DNA from: Cyclobacteriaceae bacterium
Lineage (GTDB): Bacteria; Bacteroidota; Bacteroidia; Cytophagales; Cyclobacteriaceae
Direction: 5' to 3'
DNA length: 25,145 nucleotides
Assembly (NCBI GenBank): GCA_009885605.1
Contig: VFKK01000118.1
Coordinates: 1-25,145, forward strand
The position numbers and the translations under genes were made by a program. The stretch's first letter is position 1. Each line of letters begins with the position of its first letter. The notes below the pieces were generated by a model that was not told where the DNA came from, ran no database searches, and saw only the letters and a list, made by a program, of their open reading frames with translations. This document shows, in pieces, positions 1-8,185 of this stretch.

Positions 1-2440
1 CCAGTTGCGGCTACAGTTCCACATCCACCTGTTAGAGGGATGGAATAATTATAAAATCCCGGAGTAACAGAACTAGCGATCGTGCCATCAATTGTAATTT
101 GGTTTGAAGCAAAAGAGGCTGTCAGTCCAGCTGGTAACCCAGACGCAGCTCCAATTCCAGTAGCGAGGGTCGTCGTATGGGTTACAGTGGATGCAATAGC
201 ACTATTCAAACAGACACTCGGATAGGCAGAGGTAGCCGTAGCAGTACTTTTCTGTATTGTAATTGTATTAGAAGTTGCGGGGCTCGTAGCTCCACATCCT
301 TGAGCATCTTGGTAATTAACTGTTACTGACTTACTACCTGGGGTCAGCCATTTCAATACCAAATTAGGAAATCCATTGCCACCTGAAGTAATTGTATAAT
401 CTGTACCAGAAACACCAGGAATTGTCCACACATAGGCTGTTTCGCCAGTTTGGGTAGAATAAGTGACATCGGTATCAACACATGGTGTGCCACTTGGCTG
501 AGCTGTAAAGGAGACAACTGGTAAGGCATGGACAATGATTGCACCGGAAGCAGAACTTGTAGCAGTGGCACCACAAGATCCTGAAACAGTCACATAATAG
601 TAGCGTGTTCCGGCAGTATTGTTAGGTGGAGTATAGCTGTTTGAAGTGGCAGTAGGAATTAGAGTGCCGCCTACATTGGAATTAGCGGTATTACTATACC
701 ACTGATAAGTAAGCCCTGTATTATTTGCGCCAGATACAGAAAGAGCTGTAAAAGCAGTAGTATTTATACAACGTGATTGTGCTGCCAAACTTGGAGTAAT
801 AATAGAGGCTGTGGCATTTACGGTAATCGTACCTGTAGCGCTAAACGTTCCACAACCACCAGTAAGCGGAATGGTGTAATTGAAAACCCCAGATGCTGTA
901 GGTGTCCCTGAGATGGTAATAATATTGCCTGCCCAAGTAGCTGAGACCCCGGCAGGTAGTCCATTTGCTCCTGCTACACCGTTATTTGAAATTCCAGTAG
1001 CACCAGTTGTGTTGTGGGTAACAGGAGTTGGCATTAGCACACTAATACAAACAGTAGGGGTTGCGGATGCTGCGGTGACGGTATTGTTTGGATTTACAAT
1101 AAATGCTCCAGAAACAGCACTTACAGCTGTAGGACTACAACTCCCTGTAACTACTGCATAATAATAAGTAGTATTGGCTACTGCTGCGGAAGGCGTATAA
1201 TTCGATGAAGTTGCACCAGAGATTAGGGTTCCCCCCGAATTGGAAGGTGCAGTATTTGAATACCATTGATAGCTAATTCCAGTTCCGGTAGCGGTAACCG
1301 AAATAGCAGTGAATGGAACTCCAATACATCTGGTTTGGGCAGCTGTACTCTGAGAAGTAATGGTGGGTAATCCATTTATGGTAATGGTTCCGCTAGCATT
1401 GATAGCTCCACATCCACCTGTCAGAGGGATTGAGTAATTAAAGGTTCCTGAGGTGGTAGGAGTGCCTGAAAAAGTAATCGTGTTGGTAGCCCAGGCCACT
1501 GATACTCCTGGAGGCAGGTTAGATGCTGCGCCAATTCCTGTTGCTCCGGTAGTTGCTTGAGTGACACCAGTAAGAGCAGATCCTTGACAGAATGTACTCG
1601 TGGAAATAGCCCCAGCAGTATTATTTGAGGTCACTGTGATGGTTCCGGTTGCGCTTACCCCACCGCAACCATTCAAAGGAATAGTGTAATTGAATATTCC
1701 GAAAACTGAGGGGGTGCCAGAAATAGTGATGGTATTCGAGGCAAAGCTTGCAGTCACCCCATTTGGAAGTCCGGTTGCCGTTCCAATGCTTGTGGCATTA
1801 GTAGTGGAATGGGTAATTGCTGTAAGGGGAGTATTGATACAAAGGGTAGGAGTATCCGAGGGAGCGCTTACCGTATTGTTTGGGTTGACGACAAAGGCTC
1901 CAGAGATTATGCTAGTAGCAGCAGGAGAACATGTACCAGTGACAACGACATAGTAATAAAGTGTTCCTGCAACTGCCGAAGAAGGCGTGTATGTGTTAGA
2001 GTTAGTCCCTACAGTAGTACCACCAGATGTAATAGCAGTTGTATTGGAGTACCATTGATAGCTTATGCTTGTTCCCGAAGCAGTAACAGAAATGGGAGAG
2101 AATGCATTTCCAATACATACAGTTTGAGTAGCGGTGCTCTGAGCACTAATCGCTGGAGGAGAATTTACTGTTATAGTACCAGTGGCTGTTGAACTTGTAC
2201 AGCTTCCAGTTGGTGTAATGGTATAATTAAAAGTTCCTGAAACTGTAGGGGCTCCGCTGATAGTCAAATCGCCATTAGTATAATTTGCGGTGACGCCAGT
2301 AGGAAGTCCTGTTACGTTAGCCCCAAATGCACCAGCAATTACATAGGTAATGTTTCCAATACCTGTGCCTCTACAAACTGTTTGATTATTGCTTCCTATC
2401 GTGGAGGTTAATGTAGTAGAGCAAGACCAAGAAACGTTAA
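1..2440 (-). repeat. Array of alternating Ig-like (B) and PKD-like (A) protein modules
   Basis: Two module types repeat within the secreted protein. Type A runs from a Cys in a PTVC-like context, through LPxGVTA and TISGTPxxSGTFNY, to GGCG and a final TGTITV. Type B runs from TxCIG, through SYQWYSNT, YTPS and YYYVVVTG, to a Cys in GSC or GTC. Approximate order from N to C: A 2440-2165, B 2165-1872, A 1870-1635, A 1634-1378, B 1377-1080, A 1079-820, B 820-525, a divergent PKD-like module 525-255, and A 255-1. The YQWYSNT motif recurs three times (near 2050, 1265 and 700). Modules are similar but not identical, so this is an old duplication series rather than a fresh tandem array. Boundaries are estimates. 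Confidence 0.8.
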
Positions 2441-3116
2441 TTTGACCATTTGCTCCAGCTCCACCCGTATTTGTATTCCCGTTGGCACCTCCACCTCCAC
2501 CTCCAGGCACTAAACCTGGGTTTCCATCAGAATTATTATTTCCTCCGTTTCCTCCGTTTCCTCCACCTGCTGGAGCAGTTGCTCCAATTTGTGTAGTGGC
2601 ACTAACGCCAACAGCAGCTGTTCCGGCAGAAGAACCTCCACCGGCAGAAGTAGATCCTGATCCACTTGCGCCACCTCCACCACTCCATTTTGTTATGCCA
2701 ATACTTGAAGCAGCTAATCCTCCAGCTCCGCCTGTGCTTCCTGAAGCACCAGCTCCTCCTTTGGCTAGTAATATAGTGTTTGAATTAAACCAGGAGTCTC
2801 CTCCCAAAGAGCCTGCTGCTCCTCCAGAACCAATTTGATACGAGTATGAAGATGGTAATGAACCGGAGAATGTGATTGATGCAAACGCACCGCCTCCACC
2901 ACCGCCTCCTTTATTACCTGAACCACCGCCTCCACCAGCTCCCCAAACCTGGACTGTCAGAGATGGGATTTTGTGAGGGGTTGTAAATGTTGAACCAGAT
3001 GATAAGGTTTGACTCTGCCCCAAAGCTTTCTCAGGTATGCATAGCATTGCAAACCCAACCAAAATGGTTAGGAAAAAAATTGAATTTGAAAAAGCCAAAA
3101 CTTGCTTTTTATTCAT
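1..3116 (-). CDS. Large secreted glycine-rich / Ig-PKD-like repeat protein, C-terminus outside window
   Basis: Reading from the ATG at 3116 toward position 1, the frame stays open for 1038 codons and leaves the window without a stop, so only the N-terminal part is here. I checked the frame at several points (near 2480, 1400, 350 and 3-17). Residues 1 to about 34 form a signal peptide (MNKK, then a hydrophobic stretch, then ALGQ). Residues about 50-215 are very rich in Gly, Ala and Ser, with runs of six or seven glycines. From about residue 225 onward come alternating Ig-like and PKD-like modules of 80-100 residues. Such architecture is known from Bacteroidota cell-surface or secreted proteins that usually end in a type IX secretion sorting domain; that end would lie left of position 1 and cannot be seen. 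Probable role is adhesion or matrix structure, by inference from architecture only. No catalytic domain is visible in the part present. Confidence 0.88.
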   Translation of the reverse strand, partial: MNKKQVLAFSNSIFFLTILVGFAMLCIPEKALGQSQTLSSGSTFTTPHKIPSLTVQVWGAGGGGGSGNKGGGGGGGAFASITFSGSLPSSYSYQIGSGGAAGSLGGDSWFNSNTILLAKGGAGASGSTGGAGGLAASSIGITKWSGGGGASGSGSTSAGGGSSAGTAAVGVSATTQIGATAPAGGGNGGNGGNNNSDGNPGLVPGGGGGGANGNTNTGGAGANGQINVSWSCSTTLTSTIGSNNQTVCRGTGIGNITYVIAGAFGANVTGLPTGVTANYTNGDLTISGAPTVSGTFNYTITPTGSCTSSTATGTITVNSPPAISAQSTATQTVCIGNAFSPISVTASGTSISYQWYSNTTAITSGGTTVGTNSNTYTPSSAVAGTLYYYVVVTGTCSPAATSIISGAFVVNPNNTVSAPSDTPTLCINTPLTAITHSTTNATSIGTATGLPNGVTASFASNTITISGTPSVFGIFNYTIPLNGCGGVSATGTITVTSNNTAGAISTSTFCQGSALTGVTQATTGATGIGAASNLPPGVSVAWATNTITFSGTPTTSGTFNYSIPLTGGCGAINASGTITINGLPTITSQSTAAQTRCIGVPFTAISVTATGTGISYQWYSNTAPSNSGGTLISGATSSNYTPSAAVANTTYYYAVVTGSCSPTAVSAVSGAFIVNPNNTVTAASATPTVCISVLMPTPVTHNTTGATGISNNGVAGANGLPAGVSATWAGNIITISGTPTASGVFNYTIPLTGGCGTFSATGTITVNATASIITPSLAAQSRCINTTAFTALSVSGANNTGLTYQWYSNTANSNVGGTLIPTATSNSYTPPNNTAGTRYYYVTVSGSCGATATSSASGAIIVHALPVVSFTAQPSGTPCVDTDVTYSTQTGETAYVWTIPGVSGTDYTITSGGNGFPNLVLKWLTPGSKSVTVNYQDAQGCGATSPATSNTITIQKSTATATSAYPSVCLNSAIASTVTHTTTLATGIGAASGLPAGLTASFASNQITIDGTIASSVTPGFYNYSIPLTGGCGTVAAT
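2478..2990 (-). repeat. Low-complexity glycine-rich domain coding segment
   Basis: On the plus strand this stretch is full of CCACCTCC-type triplet runs; on the minus strand it encodes Gly-rich runs interrupted by short polar segments (for example SYSYQIGSGG and GGDSWF). The pattern resembles the glycine-rich domain found near the N-terminus of some bacterial surface proteins. The plus-strand proline-rich open frame at 2482-2838 is the antisense image of this segment. Confidence 0.7.
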
Positions 3117-3330
3117 AAGTGCTATTCAAATGTTCTATATATATGGATGATCTATCACCTTAAGGTTTACTATGATTATTTCCATTACATTTTTCTGTCT
3201 TAGAAGTACAATTTTTTATCTAGTAAAGAATAATATTCTGTTAAATATTAAAACAGGGCCATAAATCTAAGTTTTATAATATAAAAAACAAATAAAATAA
3301 TGAATAGTAAAATGAATGTTACTGATTAGA

Positions 3331-3366
3331 AAAAAAAATAGCCGGACTCTTTCGGGTCCGGCTATT
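3331..3366 (-). terminator. Rho-independent terminator downstream of rho
   Basis: A perfect 11-bp inverted repeat, AATAGCCGGAC (3337-3347) with GTCCGGCTATT (3356-3366), has an 8-nt spacer that can pair further through G-U and C-G. On the minus strand the stem is followed by a run of U encoded by the A tract at 3331-3338. It lies 18 bp beyond the rho stop codon, so it ends the rho transcript. The AT-rich segment 3117-3330 between this and the secreted-protein gene shows no gene and no clear consensus promoter. Confidence 0.85.
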
Positions 3367-3384
3367 CAAATTGGGTATTAAATT

Positions 3385-5208
3385 TTATCCATTCATACTG
3401 ATCAAAAACTCAGCATTGTCGCGGGTTCCTTTCATTCTGTTGAGTAGGAATTCCATCGACTCCTGAGAGTTCATGTCGCTCATCAGTTTTCGCAGGATCC
3501 AAACTCGCTGCATCTCTTCTTTGTCCATCAACAAGTCTTCCCTTCGAGTACCTGATCCGAGAACATCAATAGCAGGATAAATTCTTCTGTTGGCAAGCTT
3601 ACGATCCAGTGCCAGTTCCATGTTGCCTGTTCCTTTGAATTCTTCAAAGATAACCTCATCCATTTTGGAACCTGTTTCTACCAAGGCAGTGGCGATGATG
3701 GTCAAAGAGCCTCCATTTTCTACATTTCGGGCAGCTCCGAAGAATCTCTTTGGCTTGTGAAGTGCATTTGCATCCACACCACCTGAGAGGATCTTTCCAG
3801 AACTTGGCACAACGGTATTGTGTGCACGTGCAAGACGTGTGATAGAGTCAAGCAGGATCACTACATCGTGACCGACTTCCACCATTCTTTTTGCTTTTTC
3901 CAGTACGATATTGGCCACTTTCACGTGACGCTCAGCTTGCTCATCGAAGGTGGAGGAGATCACTTCGGCATTTACCGAGCGAGCCATATCCGTCACTTCT
4001 TCCGGTCTTTCGTCGATCAAAAGGATCATCAAATGAACTTCCGGATGGTTTTTCGTAATCGCATTAGCGATTTGTTGAAGCAAGACAGTTTTGCCGGTCT
4101 TTGGCTGAGCTACGATCATTCCTCGCTGACCTTTTCCGATAGGAGCAAATAGATCCAGGATACGGGTAGAATAGCGATCGTGCGTGGTAGAAAGGTTTAA
4201 TCTTTCTTCTGGGAAAAGAGGAGTCAGGTATTCAAAAGGAACTCGATCTCTGATTTCTTCGGTAGTTTTCCCGTTTACGGTTGCGATTTTCAGCAGGGCA
4301 AAATATTTCTCACCTTCTTTTGGAGGACGGATAGAGCCTTTGATATGGTCACCGGTTTTGAGTCCGAAAAGTTTTACCTGAGAAGGCGATACATAGATAT
4401 CGTCAGGAGATGCCAGATAATTGTAATCTAATGAGCGAAGGAAACCATATCCTTCCTGCATCATCTCCAATACACCTTCATTGTCAATGACACCATCGAA
4501 TTCCCGAGGGCTTACGAAAGGCTTTCTTCTGTTTGGATTTGAAACGGTCTCCGCTGCAGGCATCATTACTTCATCCTGAGTCTTGAAATTTCTTCTTTTC
4601 GGAAGTTCAATCTCGGATTCCTGACGGATCTGTGGTTGATTTTCATAGGGAGATTCAGCTTTCGGGGTTTCTTCCTGGCTGACTTCTTCAAATACTTTTT
4701 TCCTTGGTCTGAAAGTTTTCGGCTCTTCACCATCTATGACGGGCTGGCTTATACTTTTTTCAACGATTTCAACTTTTTCGGGCCTCTCGACTTTTTCCGG
4801 TCTTTCGGGACGAGGTTCTCTTTTCGCCTTCCACTCTGGTTTTGGAACGTAGAGTTTTGGCTCATCTGATGGTGCCGTTTCGGCAGGAGAAGGTGTAACT
4901 TCCGCTACCAGAGGTATTTCAGTTACGTTTTGTCTTTTGAATTTAGGCTTGAATTCAGCTTCCTCTTTGGGAATTTCAGAGGTGGTTTGGGGAATTTCCG
5001 GGGTTTTTTCAGGAGTTGATTCCTGCACTTCTGCAAGTGAAGGTTTTTTCTTTGGCAAGGCCTGCTCGGGGGTAATGGCCTGCAGGTCGAGAATCGCGTA
5101 GACGAGTTCGTCTTTTTTGAGAGACTTATGGTTTTTTACACCCAGCTCCTCAGCGATTTCCTTCAGTTCAGATAAAAGCCTGATTCTGAGTTCTTCTATG
5201 TTGTACAT
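3385..5208 (-). CDS. rho: Transcription termination factor Rho
   Basis: Rho is the hexameric RNA-dependent ATPase that ends untranslated transcripts. Domains in the 607 residues: an N-terminal SAP-like Rho_N segment (1-45, ELGVKNHKSLKKDELV), a long charged low-complexity insertion (about 46-240), a cold-shock-type RNA-binding domain (about 240-310, with GYGFLR at 253-258), and the ATPase domain. Walker A is AQPKTGKT (367-374) and Walker B is VVILLDS (449-455). The conserved KGTGNMELALDRKLANRR stretch (525-542) covers the RNA-contacting Q/R loop area. E. coli Rho has 419 residues; nearly all the extra length is the insertion, rich in Glu, Pro, Lys and Arg with short repeats such as RPEKVE. Similar insertions are known in Bacteroidota Rho. 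The ATG at 5208 has no obvious Shine-Dalgarno, usual for this phylum. The gene is alone and carries its own terminator. Confidence 0.98.
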   Translation of the reverse strand: MYNIEELRIRLLSELKEIAEELGVKNHKSLKKDELVYAILDLQAITPEQALPKKKPSLAEVQESTPEKTPEIPQTTSEIPKEEAEFKPKFKRQNVTEIPLVAEVTPSPAETAPSDEPKLYVPKPEWKAKREPRPERPEKVERPEKVEIVEKSISQPVIDGEEPKTFRPRKKVFEEVSQEETPKAESPYENQPQIRQESEIELPKRRNFKTQDEVMMPAAETVSNPNRRKPFVSPREFDGVIDNEGVLEMMQEGYGFLRSLDYNYLASPDDIYVSPSQVKLFGLKTGDHIKGSIRPPKEGEKYFALLKIATVNGKTTEEIRDRVPFEYLTPLFPEERLNLSTTHDRYSTRILDLFAPIGKGQRGMIVAQPKTGKTVLLQQIANAITKNHPEVHLMILLIDERPEEVTDMARSVNAEVISSTFDEQAERHVKVANIVLEKAKRMVEVGHDVVILLDSITRLARAHNTVVPSSGKILSGGVDANALHKPKRFFGAARNVENGGSLTIIATALVETGSKMDEVIFEEFKGTGNMELALDRKLANRRIYPAIDVLGSGTRREDLLMDKEEMQRVWILRKLMSDMNSQESMEFLLNRMKGTRDNAEFLISMNG

Positions 5209-5292
5209 AAAGAGGGAATGAAATAAATAAGATGTGGTAAAATGCGGTTTTTGGGAACGTGGATGATTTTCTGAGCAAAAAAAATTCTGCAG

Positions 5293-5322
5293 GAAAAACT
5301 CAAGTCAAAGTGGGCTGACTTG
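5293..5322 (-). terminator. Probable terminator after the fdx-tdk-recO string
   Basis: The inverted repeat CAAGTCA (5301-5307) and TGACTTG (5316-5322) has an 8-nt loop. On the minus strand the stem is followed by AGTTTTTCC. It lies about 94 bp past the recO stop and about 85 bp before the rho start, so it could separate the two transcripts. The stem is short and the U tract modest. Confidence 0.5.
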
Positions 5323-5415
5323 TTCATTCACGGTGATAACGCAATATTAAAGGATGTGAATGGATTAAGCAAATTTTTATTTTGTCTAAGCGGGTTGATG
5401 CCCAATGGTTTTGAG

Positions 5416-6105
5416 TTAATGCAGAAGCTGTCTCAGAATCGTTAATGACTTCCATGGTCCCGGATTTTCAAGATGCTGGCTGTAGAAATCCAACAAGTGA
5501 TCCAGGATTTTTCTGCGCAGAAGAAGGGGAACCGAGCTACCGCAACCGTAGGATTCTTCCATCAGGCTTTGAATGTAATCTTCAGCCATCTTTAATTCTT
5601 CCTGAGTGAAGGGTTGGGAGCGACTTTCTATCAGGAACCCGGTTGATTCCTCCGGGGCGAACCCGAGAAATCTGGCTTGCTCAATAAGAAAAACCAAGGG
5701 AAATTGACTCAACCCCACCTCCTTACTGTCCAGATGACAGATGCTTTCCCGGAGGAAATCAAAGAGAGTTTCATTTTGGTAATTCTCATAAATTGAGCGG
5801 GAAATAACCTCGGTCATAAAAAAGGCCAATCCTGTCCGGGTAAAATCAAATGGAATTAACTGATTTGCCCGTTGTAGCCTCGCTTCTGATATTCGTTGAA
5901 GGCCTGAGTTCTCCTTATTATACACCACCAGATCCAGTAAGGTCATGGGTTGATACAGGGCTATTTTTGATTTATTTCCTTGTGTCCTTACTCCGTTTAC
6001 GAGGTAGGGCTTCAGTCCAAGGTCTCGGGTAAATATTTTCACAATGATGCTGCTTTCCTTGTATCGGATAGAACTTAATACGATTCCGGCAGTCTTCTTC
6101 AGCAT
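5416..6105 (-). CDS. recO: DNA repair and recombination protein RecO
   Basis: RecO works with RecR (and RecF) to load RecA onto SSB-coated single-stranded DNA and can anneal complementary strands. The 229 residues have the family layout. The N-terminal OB-fold starts MLKKTAGIVLSSIRYKESS, with the typical YKESSIIVKIFTRDLG and VNGVRTQGNKSKIALYQPM pattern. A helical C-terminal domain contains RISEARL, the FFMTEVISRSIYE helix and a C-terminal LLDFYSQHL. The CxC motif in YGCGSS (about residue 186) is not a full zinc-finger set like that of some RecO proteins. It is the last gene of a minus-strand string; the tdk stop lies 16 bp upstream of its ATG, so co-transcription is likely. Length and motifs are normal for Bacteroidota RecO. 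Confidence 0.93.
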   Translation of the reverse strand: MLKKTAGIVLSSIRYKESSIIVKIFTRDLGLKPYLVNGVRTQGNKSKIALYQPMTLLDLVVYNKENSGLQRISEARLQRANQLIPFDFTRTGLAFFMTEVISRSIYENYQNETLFDFLRESICHLDSKEVGLSQFPLVFLIEQARFLGFAPEESTGFLIESRSQPFTQEELKMAEDYIQSLMEESYGCGSSVPLLLRRKILDHLLDFYSQHLENPGPWKSLTILRQLLH

Positions 6106-6121
6106 GTTTTTGGATCAAAAA

Positions 6122-6706
6122 TCAGGTACGATCCTCATAAAAGCATTTCCTGCATCTGGCTTCGTAGCTTTCTTTCTCTCCGAGCATCACCTTTTGTTTC
6201 GAATCCGAAAGCCGAAATGAAAAAGCTGCCAAGTCTCCGCATTTCATACAAATCGCATGAACCTTGTCCACATACTCCGCAATCGCCATGAGTCGAGGCA
6301 TGGGTTCGAATGGTTTGCCTTCGAAATCCATATCCAATCCGGCCATGATTACTCGCTTGCCCTGATTTGCCAGTTTCTGAGCGACAATGACAATCTGATC
6401 ATCAAAAAACTGAACCTCATCGATTCCTACTACATCACAATCTCCGCTGAGTAATAAAATATCCTCGGCAAAATTCACAGGAGTGGAGCGGATCGAATTT
6501 TCATTGTGCGAGACGACTTCCATCTCATGGTATCGCTTGTCTACTGCGGGTTTGAAAATTTCAACTTTTTGGCGGGCAATTCTGGCACGATGGAGACGCC
6601 TGATCAATTCTTCGGTTTTGCCCGAAAACATGGATCCACAGATCACCTCGATCTGACCTTTTCTGTCAGAAGATTTGTGACTACCAACGGATGGTTCTAC
6701 AAACAT
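6122..6706 (-). CDS. tdk: Thymidine kinase, type II
   Basis: This enzyme phosphorylates thymidine with ATP to dTMP in the salvage pathway. The 194-residue protein shows the type II layout: P-loop GSMFSGKT (24-31), the DEVQFFD segment carrying the presumed catalytic base Glu97, the lasso region DFEGKPFEPMPRLM (127-140), and a structural zinc site from two CxxC pairs (Cys153/Cys156 and Cys185/Cys188). The N-terminus before the P-loop (about 20 residues) is slightly longer than in many homologues. An internal start is not obviously better, so the first ATG is kept. It sits 3 bp after the ferredoxin gene and 16 bp before recO, a tight string without clear functional linkage. Confidence 0.97.
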   Translation of the reverse strand: MFVEPSVGSHKSSDRKGQIEVICGSMFSGKTEELIRRLHRARIARQKVEIFKPAVDKRYHEMEVVSHNENSIRSTPVNFAEDILLLSGDCDVVGIDEVQFFDDQIVIVAQKLANQGKRVIMAGLDMDFEGKPFEPMPRLMAIAEYVDKVHAICMKCGDLAAFSFRLSDSKQKVMLGEKESYEARCRKCFYEDRT

Positions 6707-6709
6707 GCC

Positions 6710-7060
6710 TTATTCACTGTATTGGATATGTGGGAATTTATTGATTTCGGCTACTTTAACCTGGATTTCTCCCGAATGAAGAATTGCCTGACAGGCAAGC
6801 CTTTCTCCCGGCTGAAGTCTTCCCTGGGTTGCAAAATTCAATTCACTTTCATTCAAAGGAAAGAGGTTTTCAGCACCTTTTACAACGATGATTTTGCAAG
6901 TGGTACATCGGCCTTTTTTACCGCAAGCATGCATCCAATCAATACCATTTTCATGAATTAATTCGATAACTTTACAATCAACGACATCCGAATTAATTGT
7001 GCGATTAAATAGATTTTGAATGACGATTCGGGACATTTGTTCGTTGACTTTTGTAAACAT
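6710..7060 (-). CDS. 2Fe-2S ferredoxin, adrenodoxin/plant-like fold
   Basis: A small electron carrier of 116 residues (or 108 if translation begins at the second Met, position 7036). The iron-sulfur ligands are Cys46, Cys52, Cys55 and Cys90 in a C-x5-C-x2-C-x34-C arrangement, seen in HACGKKGRCTTC and in ERLACQA. This matches the [2Fe-2S] ferredoxin family. The partner enzyme is not evident: neighbours are thymidine kinase downstream and an unrecognised divergent gene upstream. The second Met (MSRIVIQNLF) starts the beta-strand where most relatives begin, so the true start may be 7036. Either way its 5' end lies 9-33 bp from the start codon of the divergent gene at 7070. Family assignment is firm; the redox partner is unknown. 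Confidence 0.93.
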   Translation of the reverse strand: MFTKVNEQMSRIVIQNLFNRTINSDVVDCKVIELIHENGIDWMHACGKKGRCTTCKIIVVKGAENLFPLNESELNFATQGRLQPGERLACQAILHSGEIQVKVAEINKFPHIQYSE

Positions 7061-7069
7061 CTCTCATCA

Positions 7070-8179
7070 ATGACAGTTCAAATTAACAGCAATTATTTAG
7101 AAAAATACGCCAAGGATTACGCAGCTAAGGTTAGCGAAAGATTTTTCTCCTCAAGGCAATTTATGACAGGACAAGACATTGTCCAGCTCACGAACAGCAC
7201 TCAGGTAAATTTCTTTGTGATAAAACGTTTATTTGAGCTTTGGCAGGATGAATTGGGTAAACTGAAAAGTAATCCGTTTTTTGATTACCGGGATGTCGCA
7301 GTGCATGAGGCCTTGACTCAATTCATGAACGTACTTTCCCGAAGAATTAAGGTTGAGCGTTCACATCTTCAGCCTTTGTTGGAGTCGGCAGTCGTTCAGT
7401 CCATCATTTTGGCGACTGATCCAGTTGGCTATTATCAAAGCGAGGTCACAAAAGCGCCGTCTGGAAAAGTAAACGATTACCTCCGTGAAAATAGGAAGTA
7501 TTATAAATGGCATGATAAAGCAGTTACTTTTTTGATCGATAAGGCAGGATTCGGTCATGACGATTCTGCTTATACAAGAGCCATTTCGGCTAACTATCAG
7601 GTAATTAAAGATTCACTTGAGTCGGTCAACTTGTTGTTGGCCACTTTTGGAGACATATTACCATTCAATTTGGATGCCTATTTGGAGAAAAGTGCTAAGG
7701 ACGAAAAACTGATTGAGCGAATCGAGGTATTGGAGCCCAGATCTTCATTTTTTGAGAAAATCGAAGAAAATCCAATCCCTTCGATTAAAGAACATTCAGA
7801 ACCGGTAGTTGAAAAAGACCCGGTTCCTCTTGTGGTTGAAACACCACCAATGAAAAGTATTGGAACCTCCGGAAAACTTAACGTAAATGAGCTCAAATCC
7901 AAATTTGCGTCTGAATCTTATAAAGGGATGAAAGGCAAAGCTATTGGAGAGCTTTCCGAAAGTCTGGCTATCAATCAGAGGTTTATGTTTACCAAAGAGC
8001 TTTTTGACGGAAACGCGGATCTGCTCAGGCACGCACTCAAATTAATTGATGGTTCTCCTTCTTTTGAGGAGGCAATTAATTTGGTAAATACCAGATATGT
8101 TGCAGAATTAGGATGGGATACAGATTCTGAAGCTTTAATTGAATTTTTGCAACTTATCTACAGGCGATTCGCCGATTGA
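7070..8179 (+). CDS. Unrecognised two-part cytoplasmic protein
   Basis: I do not recognise a named family. The frame is open from 7016, but the ATG at 7070 (MTVQINSNYLEK) is preferred: it avoids overlap with the divergent ferredoxin gene and drops an unlikely 18-residue leader. The 369 residues fall into an N-terminal, mostly helical region (about 1-230, with FFSSRQFMTGQDIVQLTN and FDYRDVAVHEALTQFMNVLSRR), an acidic Pro/Glu-rich linker (about 230-267), and a C-terminal helical module (about 268-369). That module has the motif INQRFMFTKELFDGN (301-315), which resembles a module I remember at the C-terminus of uncharacterised Bacteroidota proteins. No signal peptide or membrane segment is visible. 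It is divergent from the ferredoxin. The gene is clearly coding; the function is unknown. Confidence 0.85.
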   Translation: MTVQINSNYLEKYAKDYAAKVSERFFSSRQFMTGQDIVQLTNSTQVNFFVIKRLFELWQDELGKLKSNPFFDYRDVAVHEALTQFMNVLSRRIKVERSHLQPLLESAVVQSIILATDPVGYYQSEVTKAPSGKVNDYLRENRKYYKWHDKAVTFLIDKAGFGHDDSAYTRAISANYQVIKDSLESVNLLLATFGDILPFNLDAYLEKSAKDEKLIERIEVLEPRSSFFEKIEENPIPSIKEHSEPVVEKDPVPLVVETPPMKSIGTSGKLNVNELKSKFASESYKGMKGKAIGELSESLAINQRFMFTKELFDGNADLLRHALKLIDGSPSFEEAINLVNTRYVAELGWDTDSEALIEFLQLIYRRFAD

Positions 8180-8185
8180 CCATCA

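Noticed and set aside
880..2192. Several plus-strand open frames (880-1161, 1690-1953, 1809-2192)
   Set aside because: They lie antisense to the Ig/PKD-like modules and repeat with the module period; no independent coding signal.
2482..2838. Proline-rich plus-strand open frame starting MAPPPPPPG
   Set aside because: It is the antisense of the glycine-rich domain of the secreted minus-strand protein; poly-Gly codons read in reverse give poly-Pro.
7016..7069. Upstream extension of the 7070 gene
   Set aside because: It would overlap the divergent ferredoxin coding sequence and adds residues unlike the rest of the protein; the ATG at 7070 is more economical.
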